Source: Pseudomonadota bacterium
Lineage (GTDB): Bacteria > Pseudomonadota > Alphaproteobacteria > Acetobacterales > Acetobacteraceae
Reading direction: 5' to 3'
Assembly: GCA_021828605.1 (NCBI GenBank)
Contig: JAJZEG010000108.1
Span: forward strand, 1 to 11,514
Length of the DNA: 11,514 nt
This document shows, in pieces, positions 1 through 7,854 of this stretch. The position numbers and the translations under genes are program-made. Under the pieces are notes generated by a model. The model searched no databases. It saw only the letters and a program-made list of their open reading frames with translations, and was not told where the DNA came from. Numbering within the stretch: the stretch's first letter is position 1; each line of letters opens with the position of its first letter.

Positions 1-2
1 TT

Positions 3-866
3 ATCGATCCCGCCGGCAATCCCAAACCGCAAGGCGATCACGACACGCTGGTCGCCGCTGCCAACACCATGTTTGCCGCGATGGATGGTCGGATCGCCGA
101 TTTCTACCAAAGCATGAATGAAGGCGGCTATCTCGATTTACAAAACCGCCCGAGCAAGCGCGGCGGCGGCTTTTGCACCTCGTTCCCCTCGGTGGGCATG
201 CCCTATATTTTCGCCAATTTTAACGGCACCCATCATGATATCAACGTATTCACCCATGAAATGGGCCATGCTTTCCAAAATTACCAAAGTCGCCATCAAC
301 CGGCCTTGGATTATCTCTGGCCCACCATGGAATCCGCCGAAATCCACTCAATGAGCCTGGAATTCCTGGCCTACCCGCATCTCGACCCGCTGCTCGGCAC
401 CCAAACCGCGCGCTACCGGCGCATGCATCTGATCGGCGCCCTCGAATTCCTGCCTTACGGCGTCTGCGTCGATCATTTCCAACACGAGGTCTATGCCAAC
501 CCGGACGCCACCCCGGCTGAGCGCAACGCGATGTGGCAGCGCCTGGAAAAACTCTACATGCCCTGGCGCGATTGGGGCGATCTGGCCTACCCGGCCAAAG
601 GGGCGCGCTGGCAGGGTCAGGCGCATATCTATTCCTCGCCGTTTTATTATATCGATTATACGCTTGCCCAATGCTGCGCCCTGCAATTCTGGGTCGAATC
701 GCAGAAGGATTACCGCGCCAGTTTCGATACCTACGTTAAACTCTGCGGCCTCGGCGGCTCCGCCCCGTTCGGCAATCTGGTCAAGGAAGCCAAACTCCAA
801 TCCCCGTTCCAACCCGGCGCCCTGCGCGCGGTGGTCGCCCAAGCCGAAGCCACCCTGGCTTTATAA
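3..866 (+). CDS. M3-family oligoendopeptidase (PepF-like), 3' part
   Basis: This is the C-terminal catalytic half of a zinc metallopeptidase that cleaves short peptides in the cytoplasm. The frame is open from base 3 with no start, so the gene begins upstream of the window; about 287 residues are visible, while the family is usually about 550-600. Counting from the internal Met at 69, the zinc motif HEMGH is at residues 63-67 (bases 255-269). The third ligand is probably Glu91 in the following helix, in the ESAEIHSMSLEF segment. The Tyr-rich segment SSPFYYIDY near the C-terminus matches the substrate-binding region of the M3B (oligoendopeptidase F) group. The stop at 864-866 is 13 nt before the next gene, so the two are probably co-transcribed. 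Family assignment is firm; substrate preference cannot be read from the sequence. Confidence 0.93.
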   Translation: MDPAGNPKPQGDHDTLVAAANTMFAAMDGRIADFYQSMNEGGYLDLQNRPSKRGGGFCTSFPSVGMPYIFANFNGTHHDINVFTHEMGHAFQNYQSRHQPALDYLWPTMESAEIHSMSLEFLAYPHLDPLLGTQTARYRRMHLIGALEFLPYGVCVDHFQHEVYANPDATPAERNAMWQRLEKLYMPWRDWGDLAYPAKGARWQGQAHIYSSPFYYIDYTLAQCCALQFWVESQKDYRASFDTYVKLCGLGGSAPFGNLVKEAKLQSPFQPGALRAVVAQAEATLAL

Positions 867-879
867 TAAAGAAGCAAAA

Positions 880-1443
880 ATGATCCCCATCGCGCTCGAT
901 CCCCGCTTCGCGCGCGTCGCGGTCTGCGGCAATGGCGCACTCGCGCTGCGCCGCCTGACCGCCTTGCGCGCAGCGGGGGCGGTTGATGCGATCCTGTTCG
1001 CCGACGCGCCGATCCCTGATCTCCAAGCCCAAGCGGGTGATCATTGGCGACCCCGCCTACCCACCCCAACCGATCTTGCTGGCCTGCACGCACTCTGGAT
1101 CGTCGATCTCGATCCCGCCCAAGCCGAACCCCTCGCCCAAGCCGCCCGCGTCCGCACTCTCCTGGTCAATATCGAAGACGTCCCGGAATTTTGCGATTTT
1201 CACTCGGTCGCCGAAATCCGCCGTGGCGATCTGCTGCTCACCATCTCCACCGGCGGCGCCGCCCCCGGCCTCGCCAGCCTGATCCGTCGCCGCTTGGAGG
1301 CCATGTTCGACCAAAGCTGGGCCGAACGCCTCACCGAACTCCGCGCTTTGCGCGCCTCCTGGCGCCGCGACGGCGTGACCATGAGCGACGCCATGCAGCG
1401 CATCGCCAATTTGGTCGCCGAACGCGGCTGGCTCGATGAGTAA
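880..1443 (+). CDS. Precorrin-2 dehydrogenase / sirohydrochlorin ferrochelatase (CysG N-terminal type, Met8-like)
   Basis: This 187-residue protein corresponds to the stand-alone N-terminal module of siroheme synthase. The family oxidises precorrin-2 to sirohydrochlorin with NAD+ and inserts Fe2+ to give siroheme, the cofactor of sulfite and nitrite reductases. The dinucleotide-binding motif GNGALA is at residues 17-22. The family signature follows as VNIED (96-100), CDF (105-107) and STGGAAP (123-129), then the arginine-rich helix LIRRRLE. The ATG at 880 was chosen because the protein then begins with the usual short strand (MIPIALD) before the Rossmann fold; an open frame runs further upstream but overlaps the peptidase. 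A weak purine stretch (AAAGAAG) precedes it. The uroporphyrinogen methyltransferase half of full CysG is absent here and would have to be encoded elsewhere. Confidence 0.9.
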   Translation: MIPIALDPRFARVAVCGNGALALRRLTALRAAGAVDAILFADAPIPDLQAQAGDHWRPRLPTPTDLAGLHALWIVDLDPAQAEPLAQAARVRTLLVNIEDVPEFCDFHSVAEIRRGDLLLTISTGGAAPGLASLIRRRLEAMFDQSWAERLTELRALRASWRRDGVTMSDAMQRIANLVAERGWLDE

Positions 1444-1464
1444 CGTCATCGCGCCAGGTCAGGC

Positions 1465-1479
1465 GAACATAGCAAGAAC
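1465..1479. promoter_or_regulatory. SOS box (LexA operator) upstream of recA
   Basis: The sequence reads GAAC at 1465-1468, seven bases, then GAAC at 1476-1479. This direct repeat, GAAC-N7-GAAC (GTTC-N7-GTTC on the other strand), is the known LexA target of alphaproteobacteria. It lies in the 186-nt gap before recA, the gene expected to carry it, about 150 nt from the ATG. I could not identify a convincing -35/-10 pair; a TATACC at 1541-1546 is only a weak -10 candidate. Confidence 0.85.
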
Positions 1480-1629
1480 AATTCGTTAACAAATCCTTTA
1501 CGTCCGTGTTGCCGTTCTGTTCTCTTTATGCGATGGTCACTATACCGAGTCGCGCTCGACACCGCGCCGCCTCTGCCCTAATAATCTCGCCTTAAAGTTG
1601 TGCCAAACCGATCCACAAAGGAATAGTCG

Positions 1630-2670
1630 ATGGAAAAGAACAAGGCTCTCGATGCCGCCCTCGCGCAAATCGAGCGCGCCTTTGGCAAAGGATCGATCAT
1701 GCGCCTGGGTGCCCGCCCCGGCGGCGAAGAAATCGACGTGGTGCCCTCCGGCTCGCTCGGCCTCGACCTCGCTTTAGGCATTGGCGGCTTCCCGCGCGGT
1801 CGCGTCATCGAAATTTACGGCCCGGAATCCTCAGGTAAAACCACCCTGGCTTTGCACGCCATCGCGGAAGCGCAAAAGCGCGGCGGCACCTGCGCCTTCA
1901 TCGATGCCGAGCACGCGCTCGACCCGATCTATGCCCGCAAACTCGGCGTCGATGTCGATAATTTGCTGATCTCCCAGCCCGATACCGGCGAGCAGGGGTT
2001 AGAGATCGCCGATACTTTGGTCCGCTCCGGCGCCATCGACGTCCTGGTCATCGACAGCGTCGCCGCCCTGGTCCCGCGCGCGGAACTCGAAGGCGAAATG
2101 GGCGATAGCCATGTCGGCCTGCATGCCCGTCTGATGAGCCAGGCCCTGCGCAAACTCACCGGCTCGATTTCGCGCAGCAAAACCATGATGATTTTCCTCA
2201 ACCAAATCCGTCTGAAAATCGGCGTGATGTTCGGCAACCCGGAAACCACCACCGGCGGCAACGCGCTGAAATTCTACGCCTCGGTGCGCATGGAAATCCG
2301 CCGCATCGGCGCCATCAAAGACCGCGAAGAAGTCACCGGCAATCAAACCCGGGTCAAAGTGGTCAAAAACAAACTCGCCCCGCCGTTCCGCCAGGTCGAG
2401 TTCGACATCATGTATGGCGAAGGCATTTCCAAAGTCGGCGAATTGATCGATCTCGGGGTCAAAGCCGGTATTGTCGAAAAATCCGGCGCCTGGTTCAGCT
2501 ATGACAGTATTCGCGTCGGCCAGGGTCGCGAAAACGCCAAGCAATTCCTGCGTGATCACCCCGACATGGCCGCCACCATCGAAGCGCGCATCCGCGAGCA
2601 GGCCGCCACCGTCGAGCGCGCAATGATGGTCGCCCCCACCGAAACCGAAGCCGCCGAAGCCGCCGAATAA
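1630..2670 (+). CDS. recA: Recombinase RecA
   Basis: RecA coats single-stranded DNA, catalyses ATP-dependent strand exchange in homologous repair, and triggers LexA self-cleavage in the SOS response. The 346-residue length fits the family (E. coli 353). The Walker A motif GPESSGKT is at residues 64-71, the Walker B strand LVIDS at 139-143, and the [10 protein letters not shown] segment at 90-99. The L2 DNA-binding loop is visible in [19 protein letters not shown]. The C-terminus is rich in Glu and Ala, as expected of the regulatory acidic tail. The ATG at 1630 is preceded by AAAGGA at 1617-1622 at suitable spacing and starts the conserved N-terminal helix ([13 protein letters not shown]). A SOS box lies upstream, and alaS follows on the same strand after 78 nt. 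Confidence 0.99.
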   Translation: MEKNKALDAALAQIERAFGKGSIMRLGARPGGEEIDVVPSGSLGLDLALGIGGFPRGRVIEIYGPESSGKTTLALHAIAEAQKRGGTCAFIDAEHALDPIYARKLGVDVDNLLISQPDTGEQGLEIADTLVRSGAIDVLVIDSVAALVPRAELEGEMGDSHVGLHARLMSQALRKLTGSISRSKTMMIFLNQIRLKIGVMFGNPETTTGGNALKFYASVRMEIRRIGAIKDREEVTGNQTRVKVVKNKLAPPFRQVEFDIMYGEGISKVGELIDLGVKAGIVEKSGAWFSYDSIRVGQGRENAKQFLRDHPDMAATIEARIREQAATVERAMMVAPTETEAAEAAE

Positions 2671-2689
2671 CGCTCCCGGGATGACAGGT

Positions 2690-2731
2690 CTGGATTGCTG
2701 CGGTATGGCTGAGCCCAACCGCAGCATCCAG
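2690..2731. other. Stem-loop between recA and alaS (possible terminator or attenuator, no T run)
   Basis: A 15-nt arm at 2690-2704 (CTGGATTGCTGCGGT) pairs with 2718-2731 (ACCGCAGCATCCAG) with a single bulged base. Inside the loop GGC at 2707-2709 can pair with GCC at 2713-2715, extending the structure. There is no following T tract, so it is not a standard intrinsic terminator on either strand. It may stabilise the recA 3' end, uncouple recA from alaS, or be a dispersed palindromic repeat. Confidence 0.55.
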
Positions 2732-2748
2732 GGATCTCACGCCGCCCC

Positions 2749-5415
2749 ATGACCACCAGCAACGATATCCGCGCCACCTTCCTCGATTATTTCGCCGCCA
2801 ACGGCCACCAAGTGGTGCCGAGCGCGCCCTTGGTGCCGCGCAACGACCCGTCACTCTTATTCGTCAATTCGGGCATGGTGCCGTTCAAAAACATTTTCAC
2901 CGGCCAGGAACAGCGCCCCTATTCGCGCGCCACCTCGGCACAAAAATGCGTCCGCGCCGGCGGTAAACATAACGATCTGGACAATGTCGGCTACACCGCG
3001 CGCCATCACACTTTCTTTGAAATGCTCGGCAATTTCTCCTTCGGCGATTACTTCAAAGACCAGGCGATCCACCATGCCTGGACCCTGCTGACCCGCGAAT
3101 TCGGCCTCGCCAAAGACCGCCTGCTGGTCACCATATTCCATGATGATGACGAAGCCGCCAGCCTCTGGCGCAAAATCGCTAACCTGCCCGATGAACGCAT
3201 CATTCGGATCAAAACCGACGATAATTTCTGGCGCATGGGCGAAACCGGACCCTGCGGCCCTTGCTCGGAAATCTTCTATGATCATGGCCCCGCCATCCCC
3301 GGCGGCCCGCCCGGCAGCCCCGATGAGGATGGCGACCGGTTCGTCGAAATCTGGAACCTCGTCTTCATGCAATATGTCGAAGACGCCGCCAAAACCCTCA
3401 GCCCCTTGCCGCGCCCCTCGATCGATACCGGCATGGGCCTTGAGCGTTTCGCCGCCATTCTGCAAGGCAAGCACGATAATTACGACACCGATACCCTGCG
3501 CGCTCTGATCATCGCCTCCGCCGACGCCTCTAACACCGGCCCCGATGGCGCGCATAAAATCAGCCACCGCGTCATCGCCGATCATCTGCGCAGCACCGCT
3601 TTTCTAATCGCTGATGGGGTCTTGCCCTCTAACGAAGGTCGCGGCTATGTGCTGCGCCGGATCATGCGCCGGGCGATGCGCCACGCGCACCGGCTCGGCA
3701 TGCGCGACCCGTTCATCTATCGTCTGGTGCCAACCCTGACAAGGCAAATGGGCGTGGCCTATCCCGAATTGCCGCGCGCCGAAGCCCTGATTATCGAAAC
3801 CCTCAAACTCGAAGAACAAAAATTCGCGGTGATGTTAGAACGCGGCCTTTCGCTGCTCGATGATGAACTTGCGGGCTTGGGCGCCAACACCCCGCTCGCG
3901 GGCGCCGTTGCCTTCAAACTCTATGACACGTTCGGCTTCCCGCTCGACCTCACCGAGGATGCGCTGCGCGAACAAGGCCGCGCTCTCGACCGCGCCGGCT
4001 TCGATGCCGCAATGGCCGAGCAAAAAACCCGCGCCCGCGCCGCCTGGTCGGGCAGTGGCGACGCTGCCACCGAACAAATCTGGTATGAACTGCGCGATCA
4101 AATCGGCACTTCCGAGTTTCTTGGCTATCACGCGGAAGTCAGCGACGCGACCATTCTCGCTCTGGTGGTCGATGGCGCCTCGGTACCGACCGCAACCGCT
4201 GGCCAGGATGTCGCAATCATTCTCAACCAAACCCCGTTTTACGCCGAAAGCGGCGGCCAGGTCGGCGATACCGGCATCCTCACCGCGGCGAACACCCACG
4301 TCGCCATCCGTGACACCCAGAAAAAAATCGGCGATCTGATTATCCATCTCGGCCATCTCGATGCGGGTTCCCTAACAGTCGGTCAGTCGATCCACGCCGC
4401 CATCGATCATGCCCGCCGGACCGATATTCGCGCCCATCACTCGGCCACCCATTTGCTGCACGAAGCGTTGCGCCGCGCCCTTGGCCCGCACGTCACCCAA
4501 AAGGGCAGCCTGAATGCGCCGGACCGTTTGCGGTTCGATGTTTCCCAGCCCCGCCCTGTCACCTTCGCCGAACTGCGCGACGTTGAACGCGCAGTGAATG
4601 CCCGGATTCGTGAAAACGCCGTGGTCGAAACCCGGCTGATGACGCCCGATCAAGCGGTCAAACGCGGTGCGATGGCGTTATTCGGCGAAAAATACGGCGA
4701 TGAAGTGCGCGTCGTCTCGATGGGGGAGGGGGATGCGCAAAAACCCGCTTACTCCATCGAACTTTGCGGGGGCACCCATGTCGCGCGCACCGGCGATATT
4801 GGCGCCTTTCGCATTATCGCCGAAGCGGGCGTCGCCGCCGGGATTCGCCGGATCGAAGCCGTCGCCGGTGCTGCCGCCTTGAGTGCGATGGAAACCCTGT
4901 CAGACACGCTGCACGAAGCCGCCAGCCTGCTCAAATCCAACCCAACCGACCTGCCCGCGCGCATCACCAGCCTGCTCGATGAGCGCAAGCGCCTGGAGCG
5001 CCAACTCAGCGACCTGCAACGCAAACTCGCCACCGGCGCCGCCGATGCCGCCATCGAGCAAATCGGCGCGATCAAATTCGCCGCCCGCGATGTGGGTGAC
5101 GTCGCCCCGCGCGATCTGAAATCCATCGCCGAATCCATCGTCAAATCAATCGGCTCCGGCATTGCCGTGCTCGCCTCCACCGCCGAGGCCAAACTCAGCC
5201 TCGCCGTCGCGATCTCGCCTGACCTCGTCGGCCCATTCAACGCCGTCACCCTGGTCCGCCTCGGCGCCGAAGCCGCAGGCGGCAAAGGCGGCGGCGGCCG
5301 CCCCGAAATGGCCCAGGCTGGCGGCCCCGACGCCACCAAAGCCGAAACCGCCTTCGCCGCCATCCGCGCCGCCCTCAACCCACCCTCCCTTGCCGTCCCC
5401 CAGACCACAGGCTAA
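2749..5415 (+). CDS. alaS: Alanyl-tRNA synthetase
   Basis: AlaS charges tRNA-Ala with alanine in the cytoplasm and hydrolyses mischarged Ser- or Gly-tRNA-Ala in its editing domain. At 888 residues it is full length. The class II catalytic core opens with the typical [23 protein letters not shown] segment, followed by [17 protein letters not shown]. The editing-domain zinc motifs are intact: HSATH at residues 564-568 and CGGTH at 673-677. A coiled-coil stretch follows (about residues 700-770), and the C-Ala domain carries its glycine-rich signature [16 protein letters not shown] from about residue 845. The ATG at 2749 gives the expected N-terminus; an AGGGA at 2730-2734 is a rather distant ribosome-binding candidate. 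The recA-alaS order is, from memory, common in alphaproteobacteria. Confidence 0.99.
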   Translation: MTTSNDIRATFLDYFAANGHQVVPSAPLVPRNDPSLLFVNSGMVPFKNIFTGQEQRPYSRATSAQKCVRAGGKHNDLDNVGYTARHHTFFEMLGNFSFGDYFKDQAIHHAWTLLTREFGLAKDRLLVTIFHDDDEAASLWRKIANLPDERIIRIKTDDNFWRMGETGPCGPCSEIFYDHGPAIPGGPPGSPDEDGDRFVEIWNLVFMQYVEDAAKTLSPLPRPSIDTGMGLERFAAILQGKHDNYDTDTLRALIIASADASNTGPDGAHKISHRVIADHLRSTAFLIADGVLPSNEGRGYVLRRIMRRAMRHAHRLGMRDPFIYRLVPTLTRQMGVAYPELPRAEALIIETLKLEEQKFAVMLERGLSLLDDELAGLGANTPLAGAVAFKLYDTFGFPLDLTEDALREQGRALDRAGFDAAMAEQKTRARAAWSGSGDAATEQIWYELRDQIGTSEFLGYHAEVSDATILALVVDGASVPTATAGQDVAIILNQTPFYAESGGQVGDTGILTAANTHVAIRDTQKKIGDLIIHLGHLDAGSLTVGQSIHAAIDHARRTDIRAHHSATHLLHEALRRALGPHVTQKGSLNAPDRLRFDVSQPRPVTFAELRDVERAVNARIRENAVVETRLMTPDQAVKRGAMALFGEKYGDEVRVVSMGEGDAQKPAYSIELCGGTHVARTGDIGAFRIIAEAGVAAGIRRIEAVAGAAALSAMETLSDTLHEAASLLKSNPTDLPARITSLLDERKRLERQLSDLQRKLATGAADAAIEQIGAIKFAARDVGDVAPRDLKSIAESIVKSIGSGIAVLASTAEAKLSLAVAISPDLVGPFNAVTLVRLGAEAAGGKGGGGRPEMAQAGGPDATKAETAFAAIRAALNPPSLAVPQTTG

Positions 5416-5429
5416 GGAACCCCCACCCC

Positions 5430-5519
5430 GGAGGGATGGCCGAGCGGCTTAAGGCGCACGCTTGGAAAGCGTGTGTACGTGAAAGCGTACCGTGGGTTCG
5501 AATCCCACTCCCTCCGCCA
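5430..5519 (+). tRNA. tRNA-Ser (anticodon GGA)
   Basis: A full class II tRNA can be folded. The acceptor stem GGAGGGA (5430-5436) pairs with TCCCTCC (5509-5515), with discriminator G5516 and an encoded CCA (5517-5519). The D-loop contains TGGCCGAGCGG. The anticodon stem CACGC/GCGTG flanks the loop TTGGAAA, giving anticodon GGA at 5464-5466 (reads UCC/UCU serine codons). A long variable arm (TACG/CGTA) is present, as required for Ser. The T-arm is GTGGGTTCGAATCCCAC. It follows alaS by 14 nt, and accessory genes begin immediately downstream. Confidence 0.98.
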
Positions 5520-5543
5520 TTTCCGCCCAACGGCGCATCCGCC

Positions 5544-5936
5544 TCACACCACCTCAATCCGTGCAAAATGCCCCGCCGCCGCCGCCAAACGTTTATCGCG
5601 CGTCAATAAGGGTTGATCGAGCGCCTCAGCCAACGCGACATAGGCCGCATCATAGGCGGTCAAATTATTGCGCAAGGCCCATATTCGCGGCAGCAGCAAA
5701 TCATGCGGATAACGCTGGATCGACAAGCAAGCCAAATCGCTGAGGGCCAAGCGCCCACGCTCGCTATCAATATCCCCATTCGCCGCATAGCGCCGGATCA
5801 CCTGAGCGACTTCAATATCGAGCAAATGCGGCGCGTGCAGCGTCTCGCCCGGCGCGAACAGCCTGTCTTCCACTTCCTTGGCAGACGGCGTCCGAAGCAG
5901 CAGCTCAAGCAACGCCGACGCATCGACAACGAGCAC
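5544..5936 (-). CDS. vapC: PIN-domain toxin, VapC family
   Basis: This is a 130-residue PIN-domain ribonuclease, the toxin of a type II toxin-antitoxin pair; such proteins cleave tRNA, rRNA or mRNA when released from the antitoxin. The acidic catalytic set is complete: Asp5 in VVDAS, Glu42 in LLDIEVAQV, Asp96 in AYDAAYVALAE, and Asp114 in LLTRDKRL. The start is taken as GTG at 5936-5934, because the protein then begins M-LVVDASALLELLL, the normal PIN N-terminus, and lies 4 nt after the antitoxin stop. The frame is open further upstream, but that part overlaps the antitoxin and has no PIN similarity. Co-translation with the antitoxin is likely. It converges on the tRNA-Ser gene. Confidence 0.92.
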   Translation of the reverse strand: MLVVDASALLELLLRTPSAKEVEDRLFAPGETLHAPHLLDIEVAQVIRRYAANGDIDSERGRLALSDLACLSIQRYPHDLLLPRIWALRNNLTAYDAAYVALAEALDQPLLTRDKRLAAAAGHFARIEVV

Positions 5937-5940
5937 GCGC

Positions 5941-6171
5941 TTACCCGCGCTCCCGCTCGGCGCGAACCGCTTCAGCCGGCGCAATCGTCGGGGCCGTTTC
6001 AGCGCGGCTCTGCAAACGCCTGCGCAAATCGTCCAGCGTCGGTCGTTCCGCCACGTGACGGATCTCGCTGAGGAGATAGTCGGACAACGACATGCCCGCC
6101 AAAGCCGCACGCGACTTGAGCTGCCGATGCAACTCATCCGGTACATTGCGAATTTGAACCATCATTCCCAT
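5941..6171 (-). CDS. vapB: Antitoxin of the VapBC pair, FitA-like ribbon-helix-helix protein
   Basis: The 76-residue product has the FitA/VapB-type ribbon-helix-helix N-terminus: MVQIRNVPDELHRQLKSRA (residues 4-22), then AGMSLSDYLLSEI (25-37). This domain dimerises and binds DNA. The C-terminal half (PTLDDLRRRL onward) is charged and Ala-rich and is expected to wrap the PIN toxin. Three in-frame ATGs lie close together (6171, 6165, 6162). I chose 6171 because homologous antitoxins usually have two to four residues before VQIRNV; a GGCGAG just upstream could serve any of them. It precedes vapC by 4 nt. A palindrome at 6187-6203 probably mediates autorepression by the antitoxin or the complex. 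Confidence 0.88.
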   Translation of the reverse strand: MGMMVQIRNVPDELHRQLKSRAALAGMSLSDYLLSEIRHVAERPTLDDLRRRLQSRAETAPTIAPAEAVRAERERG

Positions 6172-6186
6172 GCTCGCCACATACCA

Positions 6187-6203
6187 ACATGTGCCCCACA
6201 TGT
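6187..6203. promoter_or_regulatory. Palindromic operator upstream of the vapBC pair
   Basis: ACATGTG (6187-6193), a CCC spacer, then CACATGT (6197-6203): a perfect 7-bp inverted repeat 15 nt upstream of the antitoxin start. Ribbon-helix-helix antitoxins typically bind such palindromes in their own promoter. The position and symmetry support an autoregulatory operator; binding itself is inferred. Confidence 0.6.
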
Positions 6204-6335
6204 AAATAACCAATCACCGCTATTGCGTCGATTTAACCGCCGCCCCAACCATCCCGATACCGGCCTGGTCCTTATACTCCGCGCACCCACTGCGCCGTCC
6301 AACCAAACTGATTGCGCAAGCATAAGGAAATGAGC

Positions 6336-6881
6336 ATGCAAGTAAAGACGCTGGCCGATGCGTTCTATGAAACGCTGAAGGATCTGTATTTTGCCGAAAA
6401 ACAATCGGTGCGCGCCCTGAAAAAATCAACCAAGCGCGCGAAACATCCAGCCTTGATCGAAGCCTTTCAAAAACACGCCGACGAAAGTGCGATCCATGTC
6501 GAGCGTCTCACCCATGTCTTCGAGTCCATCTCCAAACAACCCCGCGCCAAAACCTGTGAAGCGATGCAGGGCCTGACTGCGGAAATGGATGAGGATGTCG
6601 AAGATTTCGGCGGCACCGATGCGGGCGATGATGTTTTGATCGGTTGCGCCCAGGCCATGGAACATTATGAAATCGCCCGGTACGGCCTGCTCCATAGCTG
6701 GGCCGGAAAACTGGGCTATACCGAGGCCCAGACCCTGCTTGCCGAAACCTTGGCCGAGGAAAAACACACCGACCACCTCCTCACCAAAATCGCGAGCCAA
6801 CTGCCCCATGAACGCCAAATGTCGGGCACCGGACCCTCAGCCAAAGAGCCCCGCTCCAAAACCCCCGCTTCAAATAATTAG
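6336..6881 (+). CDS. Ferritin-like DUF892 (YciE/YciF family) protein
   Basis: A 181-residue four-helix-bundle protein of the DUF892/YciF family, whose members are induced by stress; their biochemical role is not settled. The opening KTLADAFYETLKDLYFAEKQ is the family signature. Possible metal ligands of the ferritin fold are Glu21, Glu50 and His54 (ADESAIHVERL), Glu109 and Glu112 (MEHYEIARYG) and Glu142 (LAEEKHTDHL). The C-terminal 25 residues are a low-complexity Ser/Pro/Lys tail. I chose the ATG at 6336 because AAGGA at 6324-6328 is 7 nt upstream; an ATG at 6330 is also in frame but abuts that ribosome-binding site. A manganese catalase follows 39 nt downstream, suggesting a shared transcript and a role in peroxide or desiccation stress. 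Confidence 0.88.
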   Translation: MQVKTLADAFYETLKDLYFAEKQSVRALKKSTKRAKHPALIEAFQKHADESAIHVERLTHVFESISKQPRAKTCEAMQGLTAEMDEDVEDFGGTDAGDDVLIGCAQAMEHYEIARYGLLHSWAGKLGYTEAQTLLAETLAEEKHTDHLLTKIASQLPHERQMSGTGPSAKEPRSKTPASNN

Positions 6882-6920
6882 GCACCCAAAAAACGCTCTA
6901 AATCCACCGAGGAACCCATC

Positions 6921-7643
6921 ATGTATCACCACGTCAAAAAACTCATGTACACCGTGCGGGTCGGCTCACCCGATCCGCGTTTTGGCACCATGCTGCTCGA
7001 ACAATTCGGCGGCGCCAACGGCGAGCTGGCCGCAGCCATGCAATACTCAATCCAAGGTCTCAACACCGCCGATCCGCAACTCAAAGATCTGCTGATGGAT
7101 ATCGGCACCGAAGAACTCAGCCATCTCGAAGTCATCGGCACCCTCGCGCGCATGCATCTCAAACCGACCAAAGCCTCGCGTGACGCCTCCGAAGCCGATC
7201 CGTTAGTCGCAATCGTCGGCGGCGGCGGCGTCAATCTTTACAATTCGCAAGGCAGCGCCTGGACCGCAGACTATCTGAAAATCAGCGGCGAGCCGGAAGT
7301 CGATTTGCGCAGCAACATCGCCGCCGAAGCCCGCGCCAAAATCACCTATGAGCGACTGATCGATTTTTGCGATGATCCCGACAGCAAGGACGCGCTGCAA
7401 TTTCTCATGACCCGCGAAATCACCCATATGAAAGCCTTCATGCTGGCCCTCGATAGTTTGGGAAAACATCCTCTCGAAATTGGCAAAATTCCGCCCACCG
7501 TCGGGCTGGTCAATCAATGGTTCAACGACAGTACCGGCGAAGGCCCGGATGGCGCCACCGACATGACCCCGGCCTGGGCCAAACAACACGGCTTCGAGCT
7601 GGTCGAAAATCCAGCCTTTGAGGGTATCCCCAATCTGACCTGA
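6921..7643 (+). CDS. Manganese (non-haem) catalase
   Basis: This 240-residue protein belongs to the dimanganese catalases, which convert hydrogen peroxide to water and oxygen in the cytoplasm without haem. By comparison with the Lactobacillus enzyme, the dimanganese ligands are present: Glu35 (GGANGEL), Glu65 and His68 (TEELSHLE), Glu136 (NIAAEARAKITYERL) and His169 (REITHMKAF). The family motif GGGGVNLYNSQGSAWTADY is at about residues 100-118. The ATG at 6921 has a good ribosome-binding site, GAGGAA at 6909-6914. It is slightly shorter than classical members at the C-terminus. It sits behind the DUF892 gene and is followed 27 nt later by an intrinsic terminator, so the two genes probably form one operon. 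Confidence 0.95.
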   Translation: MYHHVKKLMYTVRVGSPDPRFGTMLLEQFGGANGELAAAMQYSIQGLNTADPQLKDLLMDIGTEELSHLEVIGTLARMHLKPTKASRDASEADPLVAIVGGGGVNLYNSQGSAWTADYLKISGEPEVDLRSNIAAEARAKITYERLIDFCDDPDSKDALQFLMTREITHMKAFMLALDSLGKHPLEIGKIPPTVGLVNQWFNDSTGEGPDGATDMTPAWAKQHGFELVENPAFEGIPNLT

Positions 7644-7670
7644 ATTCTCAACTCTCCTGTCCCGGCCAAG

Positions 7671-7700
7671 CCTGATCGATGCCAGTCGATCAGGTTTTTT
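7671..7700 (+). terminator. Intrinsic terminator of the DUF892-catalase operon
   Basis: CCTGATCGA (7671-7679) and TCGATCAGG (7686-7694) form a perfect 9-bp stem with a 6-nt loop, directly followed by six T (7695-7700). It begins 27 nt after the catalase stop on the same strand. Confidence 0.93.
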
Positions 7701-7708
7701 ATGCGCCA

Positions 7709-7795
7709 CCCCCAATCGCACACCCCCAATCGCACACCCCCAATCGCACACCCCCAATCGCACACCCCCAATCGCACACCCCCAATCGCACACCC
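7709..7795. repeat. 14-bp tandem repeat, six perfect copies
   Basis: The unit CCCCCAATCGCACA is repeated six times without a mismatch (7709-7792), and CCC at 7793-7795 begins a seventh. It fills the gap between the terminators of two convergent genes. On the minus strand each unit carries a run of five G separated by 9 nt, so a long-loop G-quadruplex is conceivable. Because 14 is not a multiple of 3, every frame yields the same 14-residue periodic peptide; there is no start with a ribosome-binding site, so I regard it as non-coding. Copy number is likely to vary between strains. Confidence 0.95.
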
Positions 7796-7806
7796 ACGAC
7801 GCCGCC

Positions 7807-7841
7807 AAAAAAAGAGCCATCCCAAAATGCCGGGATGGCTC
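7807..7841 (-). terminator. Intrinsic terminator of the PEP-CTERM gene
   Basis: Read on the minus strand, GAGCCATCCC (7841-7832) pairs with GGGATGGCTC (7823-7814): a perfect 10-bp stem with an 8-nt loop, followed by seven T (plus-strand A run 7807-7813). It serves the gene ending at 7891. Confidence 0.92.
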
Positions 7842-7854
7842 GACAGGTTCACCA

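Noticed and set aside
1514..1522. GTTC-T-GTTC as a second LexA box before recA
   Set aside because: The spacing between the half-sites is 1 nt rather than the required 7.
1999..3585. Long minus-strand open frames opposite recA and alaS (for example 1999-2727 and 2857-3585)
   Set aside because: They are antisense shadows of clearly conserved genes caused by GC-rich codon bias and show no recognisable domains.
5937..6146. N-terminal extension of the PIN toxin
   Set aside because: It overlaps the antitoxin in another frame and lacks PIN similarity; the GTG at 5936 gives the standard N-terminus.
7709..7795. CRISPR array
   Set aside because: The 14-bp units are directly contiguous with no spacers and no cas genes nearby.
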